Positions 45,320 to 54,059 of a stretch of DNA of 64,000 nucleotides are shown here, one piece after another; within the stretch, counting starts at the first letter, position 1; each line of letters starts with the position of its first letter. Location: NCBI RefSeq assembly GCF_050589645.1, contig NZ_JBNGOQ010000001.1:930001-994000 (forward strand). The letters are read 5' to 3'. The DNA comes from JBNGOQ01 sp050589645 (GTDB taxonomy: Bacteria > Bacteroidota > Bacteroidia > Flavobacteriales > Flavobacteriaceae). The notes under the pieces were generated by a model, which was not told the DNA's origin, ran no database searches, and saw only the letters and a list, made by a program, of their open reading frames with translations. The position numbers and the translations under genes were made by a program.

Positions 45320-45745
45320 TCATTCCTTATCAAGGATGGCCGTAGGGGTGCCCTCGGTACCTGCGTAAAAGACGATGATTTCTGCGGGGACGGACCCTTC
45401 ATTTTTTCCATAGTGTACGGTATGCACCAACTCTACCAGGGCATCGCCCGCTTTCAAGGATACGGTTTTGCCCTGTTCGGAGGTTACGGTCAGTTCGCCC
45501 TTGAGCAGCACACCTGAATTAATTACCGGATGTATATGCGGGGCCAGCTCGGTACCCGGTGGGATGGTGATTTTCAGAATCGTAATTTTTGGATCGCCCT
45601 CCGGATATGGGGGCAACGCTGCACCATCCCAACTTGTTGTAGCCTCCATTAAGGTGACGATTTCGGTGGTTTCGGCGACAGGTTCTTCCTTGCAGGACCA
45701 TAAGGTGGCCAACATCAGAAAAAATGGGATAACCGTTGTTTTCAT
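45320..45745 (-). CDS. Cupin-domain lipoprotein
   Basis: 141 residues from ATG 45745 (an ATG 18 bases upstream is also possible). Lipobox T-L-W-S-C (C18). A single cupin follows with the metal-binding H-I-H (H70, H72) and a later H-x-V-H pair near residue 112. Exported small cupins of this kind are common in Bacteroidota and often of unknown function. It is 10 bases downstream of the GNAT gene. Confidence 0.85.
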   Translation of the reverse strand: MKTTVIPFFLMLATLWSCKEEPVAETTEIVTLMEATTSWDGAALPPYPEGDPKITILKITIPPGTELAPHIHPVINSGVLLKGELTVTSEQGKTVSLKAGDALVELVHTVHYGKNEGSVPAEIIVFYAGTEGTPTAILDKE

Positions 45746-45755
45746 GCGTTGCGTT

Positions 45756-46523
45756 TTAGGCATATTCAAAATAGGCCGTTTGTTCCTCAAAACCATATCG
45801 TTTATAAATTTCAATGCCCGCTTCCGATGCTTGCAATACCACCTGACTATACCCAAGGACTTTGGCCTTGTTAAGCGCAAAGCGCATCAGTGCCGATCCT
45901 ATCCCTTTTCCCCGATAGGCCTCCAATGTGGCCAGGCCGTACAATCCCATAACCTCGTCATTGGTCGGGAAGAGTTCCACGGTGGCTACCATTCGGTCAT
46001 TCTTTTCATAGGTGCACAGCACAATACCGTTGGAGGGCTCTAAATAGTGGGAAGCGGTCATTTCATAGTACTTCAGCACGTTTTGATCCAGGGGGGTCCA
46101 ATTTTCCGCAATGACCTGTGCGTAGGCAGAAAGCTGATCCCTATTGCATACCAAGTGGATATGTTTATCCGCTTCTTTGGAGACCGGTCGGTAGGCCTCT
46201 AGGTCCAATACCATACCCTTTTCCTCATTTTGTCTATGTAATGAAAGCGCAGTCAGGTAGCGATCCACGTTCCGGTTCAGGTTTTCAGCGTTGATCCAGA
46301 TACAAAAGTCCCGTTCTCGCTTCTTAAAATGATTTACGGCCTGGGACAGCTCCTCGGAACAAAGGGCACTTCCCCTGTAAATATGGATGATATTGAACGT
46401 ATCGCAAGACAGGCCACTGTCCACGAAGGAGAGATTGGTCAAATGGAAGACCTTCATCCCCTTGGTCCGATCGGCGATCGTGCAGGCATGTTGGTGAAAG
46501 TTGGTGTCGATCAGTTGGATCAT
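45756..46523 (-). CDS. GNAT family N-acetyltransferase
   Basis: 255 residues. The N-terminal half (1-120) has no clear motif; the C-terminal GNAT domain has V-A-T-V-E-L-F, then the acetyl-CoA-binding Y-R-G-K-G-I-G-S-A-L-M (about 205-215), and ends I-Y-K-R-Y-G-F. The two-part structure resembles proteins with a degenerate N-terminal GNAT copy. It starts one base after the stop of the redoxin gene. Confidence 0.9.
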   Translation of the reverse strand: MIQLIDTNFHQHACTIADRTKGMKVFHLTNLSFVDSGLSCDTFNIIHIYRGSALCSEELSQAVNHFKKRERDFCIWINAENLNRNVDRYLTALSLHRQNEEKGMVLDLEAYRPVSKEADKHIHLVCNRDQLSAYAQVIAENWTPLDQNVLKYYEMTASHYLEPSNGIVLCTYEKNDRMVATVELFPTNDEVMGLYGLATLEAYRGKGIGSALMRFALNKAKVLGYSQVVLQASEAGIEIYKRYGFEEQTAYFEYA

Positions 46524-46524
46524 C

Positions 46525-47049
46525 TTAAGGTAGTATTTCTGCTATGGATAGGTGGTCGCCAAAATCTTTGCCGTAGTATACCTTTTGCAGGACTTGGTTC
46601 TCGTCAATTAGAAAATCGGCAGGGATGATGGGTTGCTCCCGAATCGATTTCATATTAAAAAAACCACTGGTCATTACCTTCCACATTTTTCCAGGTTGTA
46701 ACATGGCCCTGATCATGCCCCGGGAAGATTGTTCAATACCGTATTTTTTATAGATTTCCAGGGCTGGATCCGGAATAATGGGGAAGGGAGCGTCTTGTTT
46801 GCCCGCATAGGACATAATTTCCTCCTTGGAGGCGGCAAAAAAGATAATGATGGCTATACCCGCCGCTTCAAATTCCGCGTACCGGCCTATAAGTTGATGG
46901 ACCCTCAGATTACAAAAGGGGCAGGGCGCGCCCCTAAAAAAACTTAACAGGACTTTTTTTCCTCGATAGTCCGACAGATTAATGGGATTACCGTGCAGAT
47001 CGGGGCAACTAAAAGGAACCGCCTGGTCCCCGTTTTTTAAATTTTCCAT
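46525..47049 (-). CDS. AhpC/TSA-type thiol peroxidase-like redoxin
   Basis: 174 residues. Thioredoxin-fold protein with S-F-F-R-G-A-P-C-P-F-C: the C43/C46 pair is at the usual active-site strand. The P-x-x-x-T/C pattern of peroxiredoxins is only partly kept, so it may be a redoxin without peroxidase activity. First gene of the run leading to GNAT and cupin; a hairpin terminator lies 80 bases upstream. Confidence 0.85.
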   Translation of the reverse strand: MENLKNGDQAVPFSCPDLHGNPINLSDYRGKKVLLSFFRGAPCPFCNLRVHQLIGRYAEFEAAGIAIIIFFAASKEEIMSYAGKQDAPFPIIPDPALEIYKKYGIEQSSRGMIRAMLQPGKMWKVMTSGFFNMKSIREQPIIPADFLIDENQVLQKVYYGKDFGDHLSIAEILP

Positions 47050-47128
47050 GTACCATTGTATTGTTCCCGGTCCAAAGAAAGTCGAGGCCGGGGGTTCTTA
47101 GCAACTTTTCCCGGTAATTTACTAAAAT

Positions 47129-47174
47129 AAACGCAATAGCGGCCTAGGTTTTCACCTAAATCACTATTGCGTTT
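47129..47174 (-). terminator. Nested inverted repeat ending the YCII gene transcript
   Basis: Perfect 11-bp outer arms (AAACGCAATAG 47129-47139 and CTATTGCGTTT 47164-47174) enclose an inner 5-bp hairpin (TAGGT / ACCTA, 47145-47149 and 47154-47158, loop TTTC). On the minus strand it lies 19 bases after the YCII stop and is followed by a T-rich tail. Confidence 0.65.
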
Positions 47175-47192
47175 GCCCTTAGCTGATGTTTT

Positions 47193-47549
47193 TTAGTTGA
47201 TACCTTCCACTTTTTTGATCGGGCGCACCTCTACGCGCCAAATGCCTTCCTGGAACCTCGGGTCTTTTTTGGTAATTGCTATGGCCTCATCCAGGTCTTT
47301 GGCCAAAAGATGGTAGTAGCCCGAAATGATCTCCTTGGTCTCGTTGTACGGACCATCGACGATTTTCCCGTCTTTGTAGGACAGCATTCTTCCTTCCATT
47401 TCCAGGGGCTGGGCCGATTTCATACGCCCTTCTTCCGTGAGGCGTTTGATAAAACTACCTACTTTTTCAATGTGCTGCTGCAACTGTTCCGGGGAAAGAT
47501 GGGCTTTGGGCGCTTCTTCACTTCTGATCAACAATAGGAATTCTTTCAT
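47193..47549 (-). CDS. YCII/DGPF-domain protein paired with an ECF42 sigma factor
   Basis: 118 residues. The YCII-related fold (ferredoxin-like) is shown by F-L-L-L-I-R, G-R-M-K-S-A-Q-P-L and the D-G-P-x-x-E-T-K-E motif, here D-G-P-Y instead of D-G-P-F. Proteins of this family are typically encoded next to ECF42 sigma factors, as here (46 bases downstream of one). The function is unknown; a role as sensor or effector of the sigma factor is inferred from the known pairing. Confidence 0.9.
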   Translation of the reverse strand: MKEFLLLIRSEEAPKAHLSPEQLQQHIEKVGSFIKRLTEEGRMKSAQPLEMEGRMLSYKDGKIVDGPYNETKEIISGYYHLLAKDLDEAIAITKKDPRFQEGIWRVEVRPIKKVEGIN

Positions 47550-47595
47550 TTTTGTCTTTTTAAATTAATGGATTATACCCCTAATACAATTGCGT

Positions 47596-48867
47596 TTAAC
47601 GAATAGGGACAAACTGCATTAATTTTTTTTTCAATAGGGCGATATCCCTTTGGTTTCCGGCAAGGGCTATAGCCTTCTCGAAACACCCAATCGCCTTTTC
47701 CCGTTCATTTTCGTCGCCGTAGAGCTCCCCTAAGGTGGCATGGAACAGGTAGTGCTTGCCAATATCGGTCCGCGATTCCAGTTGTAGCAGTTCGGCTATG
47801 GCTTTTTGGTTGCCTTCGGCCTTGGAAAGGGCCACACTTCGGTTTAGGTGGACCAGTGGAGAGTTTTCCAATACGATAAGCTGGTCGTACAAGGCCAAGA
47901 TTGCGGGCCAATCGGTAGCTTCAAAATTGGGGGCGATGCAATGATGGGCAGAAATGGTGGCCAAAATAAGAAAGTTGGAGCTTTTTCCCGCCCGCATGGC
48001 CCATTGAAGTTGCCGAATGCCGCTTTGTATTAGGTCTTGGTCCCACTTTTTCCGGTCCTGTTTTTCCATATCCATTCCCAGTCCCCCTTCTTCCATGCGG
48101 GCCTCAAAGCGGGATGCATTGAGGTACATCAAGGCCAGAAGGGCGTGGCAGTCGGCCTTGTTTTCGGTAGTCGGGCCCGCTAACAAGAGCTGTACCAAGC
48201 GTATGGCCTCCAGACATAGATCGTAGCGGATAAGACTGTTCTTTTGGGAGGGAAAATAACCCTCGTTAAAGAGGAGGTAGATCGTTTTTAGTACAATGGT
48301 AATACGTTGGTCGAGGTCCGGTGGAATCTCAAAGGCCACTTTGTTTTCCCTTAATTGTCTTCGCCCTCGTACCAAACGTTTGTTAATGGTCTCATGGCTC
48401 GAAAAGAAAGCGTGGGCAATTTCTGCAATGCTAAAGCCACAGAGTATTTTTAGGATAAGCGCAATTTGGGAATTTTCGGAAAGGGCCGGATGACAGCAGA
48501 CGAACATCATTTTGAGCTGATTGTCCGAAAGGGTCGCCGAAGTAGGTTCAAAATCTTCCCATTCAGCACTTTTATCGGTCAAGGTCCTGGACGAAGCCTC
48601 AAAGTTGCGGTGCACGCTTTTACGCTTTAGGATGTTGAGGGTGTGGTTTTTTGCCGTGGTGTACAGCCAGGCCTGCGGATTTGGTGGAATGCCGTGCTGC
48701 TGCCAATGGTCAACGGCCTTGGATAGCGTCTCCTGCACAATATCCTCTGCCGTTTGCACATTTGCAGTGCCCAAATAACGGGTAATCACGGAGACGAGTC
48801 GGCCGTATTCCGTCCGAAAAAAATGCTCGGCGAGTTGGTGGGACTGTTTTTCTTCGGGTTTGTTCAT
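47596..48867 (-). CDS. ECF42-type RNA polymerase sigma factor with C-terminal extension
   Basis: 423 residues from ATG 48867 (an ATG at 48879 adds four). Region 2 has D-I-V-Q-E-T-L-x-K-A and W-L-Y-T-T-A-K-N; region 4 has a C-G-F-S-I-A-E-I-A helix-turn-helix. A ~230-residue TPR-like extension (DUF6596), including L-L-F-N-E-G-Y, replaces a separate anti-sigma factor, as in ECF42. The adjacent YCII gene is the usual partner. No close relation to the ECF factor at 53.5 kb. Confidence 0.92.
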   Translation of the reverse strand: MNKPEEKQSHQLAEHFFRTEYGRLVSVITRYLGTANVQTAEDIVQETLSKAVDHWQQHGIPPNPQAWLYTTAKNHTLNILKRKSVHRNFEASSRTLTDKSAEWEDFEPTSATLSDNQLKMMFVCCHPALSENSQIALILKILCGFSIAEIAHAFFSSHETINKRLVRGRRQLRENKVAFEIPPDLDQRITIVLKTIYLLFNEGYFPSQKNSLIRYDLCLEAIRLVQLLLAGPTTENKADCHALLALMYLNASRFEARMEEGGLGMDMEKQDRKKWDQDLIQSGIRQLQWAMRAGKSSNFLILATISAHHCIAPNFEATDWPAILALYDQLIVLENSPLVHLNRSVALSKAEGNQKAIAELLQLESRTDIGKHYLFHATLGELYGDENEREKAIGCFEKAIALAGNQRDIALLKKKLMQFVPIR

Positions 48868-48945
48868 CCTACTTGGCATGATACCACAATACTACACTTT
48901 TATTTCATACAACAAGCTACGGGCTTTTTGTGTTTTCAGCACGGC

Positions 48946-49473
48946 TTAGGAAGGGTTGCGCTCCTTTTTGTAAAGAAATACCAAATCCTTAAAGTTTTGG
49001 TTGGTCACCAATCCGTAGTTGGAAAACCCATTTTTTTCGGCGACCCGCATCGAAGCCTTGTTGTTTTGTGTTATGAAGGCCAAGACCACTTGGTATGTAC
49101 CATCATTCAGGATAAATTCCGTCAGACCATCCATCACTTCTGTGGCCAGTCCCTTGTTCCAATTTTCGGGCAAAAGGGCATAGAAGATTTCTATTTCCTT
49201 GTTTTTCATGGGGTTAAGCCCTGTTACCCCCAAAAACCTGCTGTTGTTCTTATCCTGTATTGCATAGGCCAGCAAAGGGCTTTCCGTACCGTAGGAGGCT
49301 ATGGTTATCTTCAATAGATTGGCTGCTCCCTCGGCAGTCTTCATTTCATCGGGGAAGGCCATGTTTGCGGTAATGTTTGTGTTGCCCAATAGGGCGATGA
49401 GTTTCTCCTTGTCCGTTACCATCAGTCTTCTAATGACCGTCCTGGACGTCTCAATGGATTCGAAGGCCTTCAT
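48946..49473 (-). CDS. RimJ/RimL-type GNAT acetyltransferase
   Basis: 175 residues. The N-terminus T-S-R-T-V-I-R-R-L...D-K-E is typical of the RimJ/RimL group; the acetyl-CoA site lies in the L-L-P-E-N-W-N-K-G-L-A-T-E-V segment (Q/N-x-x-G-x-A type) and is followed by N-x-A-S-M-R-V-A-E-K-N-G-F. It modifies a protein N-terminus or small molecule; substrate unknown. Stands alone between the sigma factor and the VOC gene. Confidence 0.9.
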   Translation of the reverse strand: MKAFESIETSRTVIRRLMVTDKEKLIALLGNTNITANMAFPDEMKTAEGAANLLKITIASYGTESPLLAYAIQDKNNSRFLGVTGLNPMKNKEIEIFYALLPENWNKGLATEVMDGLTEFILNDGTYQVVLAFITQNNKASMRVAEKNGFSNYGLVTNQNFKDLVFLYKKERNPS

Positions 49474-49528
49474 TTTTTAATTTCATTTAGGGTGAAAGGT
49501 TACAGTTACGCTTTCCTATATGGAAATG

Positions 49529-49900
49529 TCAAAGATGTTGATCGATCAGGATAGGATTTCCGTCGGGGTCGGTCAGCATAAAACTGGCAGGTCCGGTGCC
49601 GCTTTCATCGGCTTCGCTTATCAGGCCGATGCCCTTACTTTTTAAGTGACGTTGTATGGCCCTAACATCATCAAATTCGTCCAATCCATGGGCATTTTCG
49701 TCCCAGCCCGGATTAAAGGTGAGCACATTTTTGTCGAACATGCCCTGAAATAGCCCGATCAGGGCGTTTCCATTTTTCATGATGAGATAATTCTTTTCCA
49801 GCTGGCCGGCAAAGACGGTAAAACCCAGATTTTCGTAGAACTGCTTGGAAGCGTGGATGTCCTTGACATTCAAGCTTACGGAGAAGGCACCTAATTTCAT
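49529..49900 (-). CDS. VOC (glyoxalase/bleomycin-resistance) fold protein
   Basis: 123 residues from ATG 49900; the longer frame adds 26 residues without similarity. Two beta-alpha-beta-beta-beta modules: S-V-S-L-N-V-K-D-I-H-A-S-K-Q-F-Y-E-N-L-G-F at the start and D-P-D-G-N-P-I-L-I-D at the end. Such proteins bind a metal or a drug; substrate unknown. Its promoter region is opposite the TonB receptor operon. Confidence 0.9.
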   Translation of the reverse strand: MKLGAFSVSLNVKDIHASKQFYENLGFTVFAGQLEKNYLIMKNGNALIGLFQGMFDKNVLTFNPGWDENAHGLDEFDDVRAIQRHLKSKGIGLISEADESGTGPASFMLTDPDGNPILIDQHL

Positions 49901-50072
49901 GTGTTGCGATTGTATACTGTTTAAAAGTACTAAAAGTTTCCTGTCCCTACGAATTGCAATTGCACCCTGTTTATACATTTTTTAACGCCTTGCCTGGAAT
50001 GCCTAAGGTTTTGGATATCAGGACACAGGAGGGTTTGACGGAAGTCAAGCCAAAACTTCCTTGGTTCTTGCA

Positions 50073-50100
50073 TGCAACCCTTGCCGCTTTTGACTGTCAG
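50073..50100 (+). promoter_or_regulatory. Putative ECF-sigma promoter of the TonB receptor operon
   Basis: TGCAAC (50073-50078), 16 bases, TGTCAG (50095-50100). The same arrangement and spacing precede the ECF sigma operon at 53433 and the barrel/DUF2807 operon at 55763. The start codon is 46 bases downstream. The last two -10 bases differ from the other sites. Confidence 0.5.
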
Positions 50101-50146
50101 TAGTACTTGAATCTTTAAAAGCAGTCATAAATCAAGAAAATTTAGA

Positions 50147-52525
50147 ATGAACGATCAAAAAACGAAAAATTCAGTGTTCCTTATGCTTCTGTTGACCCTG
50201 ACCTCCTTCGCTCAGGATTACACCCTTAGCGGCACAGTAAAAGAGGCCAGTACAGGGGAAACGCTCTTCGGTGCCACGGTGCTGTTCAAAGGAACAAACA
50301 TAGGTGTGGTGACCAATGAATACGGCTTCTATTCCCTTACCGCTCCAAAAGGGAACTATACCCTGGTCATTTCCTATGTGGGCTATGGGGAAATCAGCCG
50401 TGAAATTGTATTGGAAGCCAATCAGAAAATAAATGTTGAAATCGAGGAATTTGCCACCCGCTTGGATGAAATTACGGTTACCGCTGAGGAACCCGAACGC
50501 ATCAGCCTTAAAAAACCCGAGATGAGCGTTTCCAAGTTGAACATCAAAACGGTAAAACAAATGCCCGTGGTACTGGGGGAAGTAGATATCATTAAATCCA
50601 TCCAATTGCTGCCGGGAGTGACCAACAACGGGGAAGGATCTAGCGGATTCAATATCAGGGGAGGGGCGGCCGATCAAAATCTGGTGCTGCTGGATGAGGC
50701 CATTATCTATAACACCTCCCATTTACTTGGCTTTTTTTCCATTTTCAATGCCGATGCCATTAAGGACATTAAATTGTACAAGGGGGGCATCCCCGCCCGT
50801 TTTGGTGGGAGGGCTTCCTCCGTGTTGGACATCCGCCAAAAGGACGGGAACAGTAAAAACTTTGCCCTTACGGGCGGTGTTGGGATCATTTCGAGCAGAT
50901 TGGCCGCGGAAGGCCCGATGTTCAATGATAAAGGCTCCTTTTTGGTTGCGGGCCGGGGTTCTTATGCGCACCTCTTGCTAAAGGCTGCAGGGGAGAAGAA
51001 CAGTGCTAATTTTTATGACCTTAACCTGAAGACCAACTACGAGCTCGACAAGAAAAACAGGCTGTTCCTTTCAGCCTATTTTGGACGGGACGCCTTTAAT
51101 TTTGGGGATAGTTTTGACAGTAGCTATGGCAACTTGTCCGGAAATTTCCGGTGGAACCATATTTTTAACGATCGCCTGTTCTCCAACCTGTCCCTGATCT
51201 ACAGCAAATACGACTATGACCTGGGCATCACCATTGAACAGTTCGACTGGATCTCATCCATCAGTAATTACAACCTTAAGTACGACCTTAAATATTATGT
51301 CAGCGATAAGTTTAAGCTCGATTTCGGATTGAGCGGCATCTATTACGATTTTGACCCCGGCCAAATACGGCCTACTTCGGAAACCTCGGCCATCAATCCC
51401 CTGTCGCTGGACAGAAAAAGGGCTTTTGAAAGCGGTCTGTACCTGAACGCGGAACACAAGCTCACGGATAAACTAACGCTTCAGTACGGGCTTCGCTACA
51501 GCGCATTTCACCGCTTTGGGGAACAACCCATTACCAACTATGCCAATAACCAGCCCGTGGTATACAACAGCACTTTGGGCATCTATGAGCGTGGTACGGC
51601 CGTAGGGGAGACCAATTTTGGAAAGAGGGAGACCATTAGCAGTTTTGGGAATTTGGAACCCAGGGCCTCCCTGGCCTACCAATTGAACGAATCGGCCTCC
51701 ATAAAGGCCGGGTATTCCAGGGTGGCACAGTACATTCACCTCTTGTCCAACACCACCTCCATCACTCCTTTGGATGTATGGACGCCCAGTGGACCCTTTA
51801 TAGAACCACAGTTGGCAGATCAATACGCGCTTGGGTATTTCAGGGATTTCATGAACAAAAGCTATTCCCTGGAAGTTGAGGCCTATTACAAAACGGTAGA
51901 CAATAGAATCGATTATATTGATGGCTCTGACCTTATCGGGAACAATACCATTGAGACCGAAATCCTAAAAGGCGAGTCCCGGGCTTACGGGCTGGAGTTT
52001 TTGTTGCGGAAGAACGAAGGCAAATTTACCGGATGGCTTGCTTACACCCTGTCCAAATCCGAACAGCGAACCCCAGGCGGTAGCGCGGGCGGCCCTGGGA
52101 TCAGCAATGGGGACTGGTACAATACGCCCTTTGACCGGACGCACGATTTTTCCCTTACGGGGGCCTATCAACTCAACGACAAATGGACCCTTGGGACCAA
52201 TTTGGTCTTCCAGACCGGTAGACCGGTGACCTACCCCAATGGGCAATACCAATACGAAGGCCTCTCCATAGCCAGCTTTTCGGATAGGAATTCCGATCGA
52301 TTGCCAGCCTACCACAGACTTGATCTTTCGGCCACCTACAGGCCCAATAGAAGACCCGATAAACGTTGGAAGGGAGAATGGGTCTTTGGCCTCTATAATG
52401 TTTACAATCAAAAAAATGCGGCTTCCATTTCCTTTGGTCAAAATGTGGAAACCGGCGCCAATGAGGCCACAAGGACCGCCATCTTCGGTATTGTGCCCTC
52501 TATCACCTATAACTTTAAATTTTAA
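50147..52525 (+). CDS. TonB-dependent outer-membrane receptor with carboxypeptidase-like N-terminal domain
   Basis: 792 residues. Signal peptide, a CarboxypepD_reg-like domain (about 23-105, with V-V-T-N-E-Y-G-F-Y-S-L), a plug (about 115-225, including V-L-G-E-V-D-I-I-K-S-I-Q-L-L-P-G-V and F-N-I-R-G-G-A-A-D-Q), and a 22-strand barrel ending in T-Y-N-F-K-F. No SusD partner is present; instead a DUF4249 lipoprotein follows after 5 bases, a known pairing. The substrate is unknown. Transcription may depend on the ECF factor encoded downstream. Confidence 0.93.
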   Translation: MNDQKTKNSVFLMLLLTLTSFAQDYTLSGTVKEASTGETLFGATVLFKGTNIGVVTNEYGFYSLTAPKGNYTLVISYVGYGEISREIVLEANQKINVEIEEFATRLDEITVTAEEPERISLKKPEMSVSKLNIKTVKQMPVVLGEVDIIKSIQLLPGVTNNGEGSSGFNIRGGAADQNLVLLDEAIIYNTSHLLGFFSIFNADAIKDIKLYKGGIPARFGGRASSVLDIRQKDGNSKNFALTGGVGIISSRLAAEGPMFNDKGSFLVAGRGSYAHLLLKAAGEKNSANFYDLNLKTNYELDKKNRLFLSAYFGRDAFNFGDSFDSSYGNLSGNFRWNHIFNDRLFSNLSLIYSKYDYDLGITIEQFDWISSISNYNLKYDLKYYVSDKFKLDFGLSGIYYDFDPGQIRPTSETSAINPLSLDRKRAFESGLYLNAEHKLTDKLTLQYGLRYSAFHRFGEQPITNYANNQPVVYNSTLGIYERGTAVGETNFGKRETISSFGNLEPRASLAYQLNESASIKAGYSRVAQYIHLLSNTTSITPLDVWTPSGPFIEPQLADQYALGYFRDFMNKSYSLEVEAYYKTVDNRIDYIDGSDLIGNNTIETEILKGESRAYGLEFLLRKNEGKFTGWLAYTLSKSEQRTPGGSAGGPGISNGDWYNTPFDRTHDFSLTGAYQLNDKWTLGTNLVFQTGRPVTYPNGQYQYEGLSIASFSDRNSDRLPAYHRLDLSATYRPNRRPDKRWKGEWVFGLYNVYNQKNAASISFGQNVETGANEATRTAIFGIVPSITYNFKF

Positions 52526-52530
52526 TTGCA

Positions 52531-53373
52531 ATGAAGACATATTTTAGAATCGCCATACCTCTTTTTATACTGTTCCTTTCCTCTTGTGAGGATGTAATCG
52601 ACGTGGATGTACAGACGGCACCGGCCCGTTTGACCATTGAAGCCTCCCTGGATTGGGAAAAAGGCACTCAAGGCAACGCACAGACCATAAAATTGAGCAC
52701 TTCCACCCCTTTCTTCGATACCACGACCAATACGGCGGTAACGGGGGCCTCGGTAGTGGTGACCAACAACACCTCTGCCGCACAATTTGTTTTTTCGGAC
52801 CAAAATAACGGGGAATACACCACTCAGGATTTTATTCCCGTGCTCAACCAGGCCTATACTTTGGAGGTACTTTACAATGGGGAAACGTACAGGGCAACGG
52901 AAACCCTAATGCCCGTAACGGACATTACGGAGCTTATCCAGTCTACCGAAGATGGTTTTGATGATGAGGTTCTGGAGGTGAACGTCATTTTCACCGACCC
53001 GGCAGATGAAAAGAACTTTTATCTCTTCAAATTTCAGGAAAGGGGAGATCTGCTCCCTGAACTGGAAGAACTGGACGACGAGTTCGTAAATGGCAATGAA
53101 ATCAGTTGGTACTATGAAAAAGAGGAAGATGAGGACACCAATACGGAGGAATTTGCCCGGGGCGATATCGTGGACGTAGAACTCCTGGGAATCTCGGAAG
53201 CCTATCACAACTATGTACGCATACTAATAGAACAGTCCGAGGGAGCGGGACTCTTTAGCACCACGCCTGTTGCCCTTAGGGGTAATTGCATTAATGTGGA
53301 CAATGAGGAGAACTATGCCAACGGCTATTTTAGGGTATCACAGGTGGTACGGGAATCCTACACCTTTCAGTAA
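52531..53373 (+). CDS. DUF4249 family lipoprotein
   Basis: 280 residues. Lipobox L-S-S-C (C19) followed by E-D-V-I-D-V-D-V, the usual DUF4249 opening. A beta-rich N-terminal domain with V-V-V-T-N-N-T, then an acidic central part (E-E-D-E-D-T-N-T-E-E) and a C-terminal G-Y-F-R-V-S motif. DUF4249 proteins go with TonB receptors that lack SusD and may serve as their surface lipoprotein partner. 5 bases after the receptor gene. Confidence 0.92.
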   Translation: MKTYFRIAIPLFILFLSSCEDVIDVDVQTAPARLTIEASLDWEKGTQGNAQTIKLSTSTPFFDTTTNTAVTGASVVVTNNTSAAQFVFSDQNNGEYTTQDFIPVLNQAYTLEVLYNGETYRATETLMPVTDITELIQSTEDGFDDEVLEVNVIFTDPADEKNFYLFKFQERGDLLPELEELDDEFVNGNEISWYYEKEEDEDTNTEEFARGDIVDVELLGISEAYHNYVRILIEQSEGAGLFSTTPVALRGNCINVDNEENYANGYFRVSQVVRESYTFQ

Positions 53374-53432
53374 CCCACTGGAGATGCATAGGATGTAGGG
53401 AAGGCTGAATAATCCCGTTTATTTTCCCTTGC

Positions 53433-53460
53433 TGCAACCTTTGCAATTCCGAATTGTCTC
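53433..53460 (+). promoter_or_regulatory. Putative autoregulated ECF-sigma promoter
   Basis: TGCAAC (53433-53438), 16 bases, TGTCTC (53455-53460), just upstream of the ECF sigma gene. It overlaps the TTG at 53454, so that codon cannot be the start codon of a transcript from this promoter. Confidence 0.6.
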
Positions 53461-53519
53461 TTATAGTAAATGAATTTAGAAGTACTTTTAGGCCCATAAC
53501 AAATACGTTTAAAAAGGAA

Positions 53520-54059
53520 TTGGAGTCCAACATCGTATACACTCACAGCGACCTTGTGGAAAAAAGCAAGGCTGGTGATCGAAATTCGCAGTACCAACTG
53601 TACGAGCTCTACATAGATGCTATGTACAACATCAGTATGCGTATGCTGGGAATTAAGGAAGATGCGGAAGATGTGGTGCAGGACAGTTTTGTGGAAGCCT
53701 TTAAAAAGCTCGATTCCTTTAGGTACGAAAGCACTTTTGGTTCTTGGTTAAAAAGGATCGTAATCAACAAGAGCATCAATTATTCCAAACTGAAAAGGGT
53801 GCCGGCTACCTCCTTGGAAAAGCACGTATACCATATTAAGGACGAGCCCGAAGAGAAACCGAAAACTATGGATATTCAGAAGATAAATAAAGGAATCTCC
53901 CTATTGCCCTCGGGATATAGACAGATTATAAGCCTGTACCTGCTAGAAGGATACGATCATGTGGAAATAGCCGAAGTACTGGATATTTCAACGTCCACTT
54001 CAAAATCGCAGTACCACAGGGCCAAAAAGAAACTCATCGAAATTGTAAATACGTTATGA
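53520..54059 (+). CDS. ECF RNA polymerase sigma factor
   Basis: 179 residues if TTG 53520 is used. The frame has no upstream ATG, and the other candidate, TTG 53454, lies in the -10 element. Region 2: Q-L-Y-E-L-Y-I-D-A-M-Y-N-I-S-M-R-M-L-G and E-D-A-E-D-V-V-Q-D-S-F-V-E-A-F. Region 4 has the Y-D-H-V-E-I-A-E-V-L-D-I-S-T-S-T-S-K-S-Q helix-turn-helix. The stop overlaps the next start (ATGATG). It likely controls its own operon and the two flanking operons that share its promoter motif. Confidence 0.9.
   Translation: MESNIVYTHSDLVEKSKAGDRNSQYQLYELYIDAMYNISMRMLGIKEDAEDVVQDSFVEAFKKLDSFRYESTFGSWLKRIVINKSINYSKLKRVPATSLEKHVYHIKDEPEEKPKTMDIQKINKGISLLPSGYRQIISLYLLEGYDHVEIAEVLDISTSTSKSQYHRAKKKLIEIVNTL

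Noticed and set aside
50032..50051. Small hairpin GGTTTGAC-GGAA-GTCAAGCC upstream of the TonB receptor
   Set aside because: Short, includes a G-T pair, and is upstream of the predicted promoter; no supporting context.
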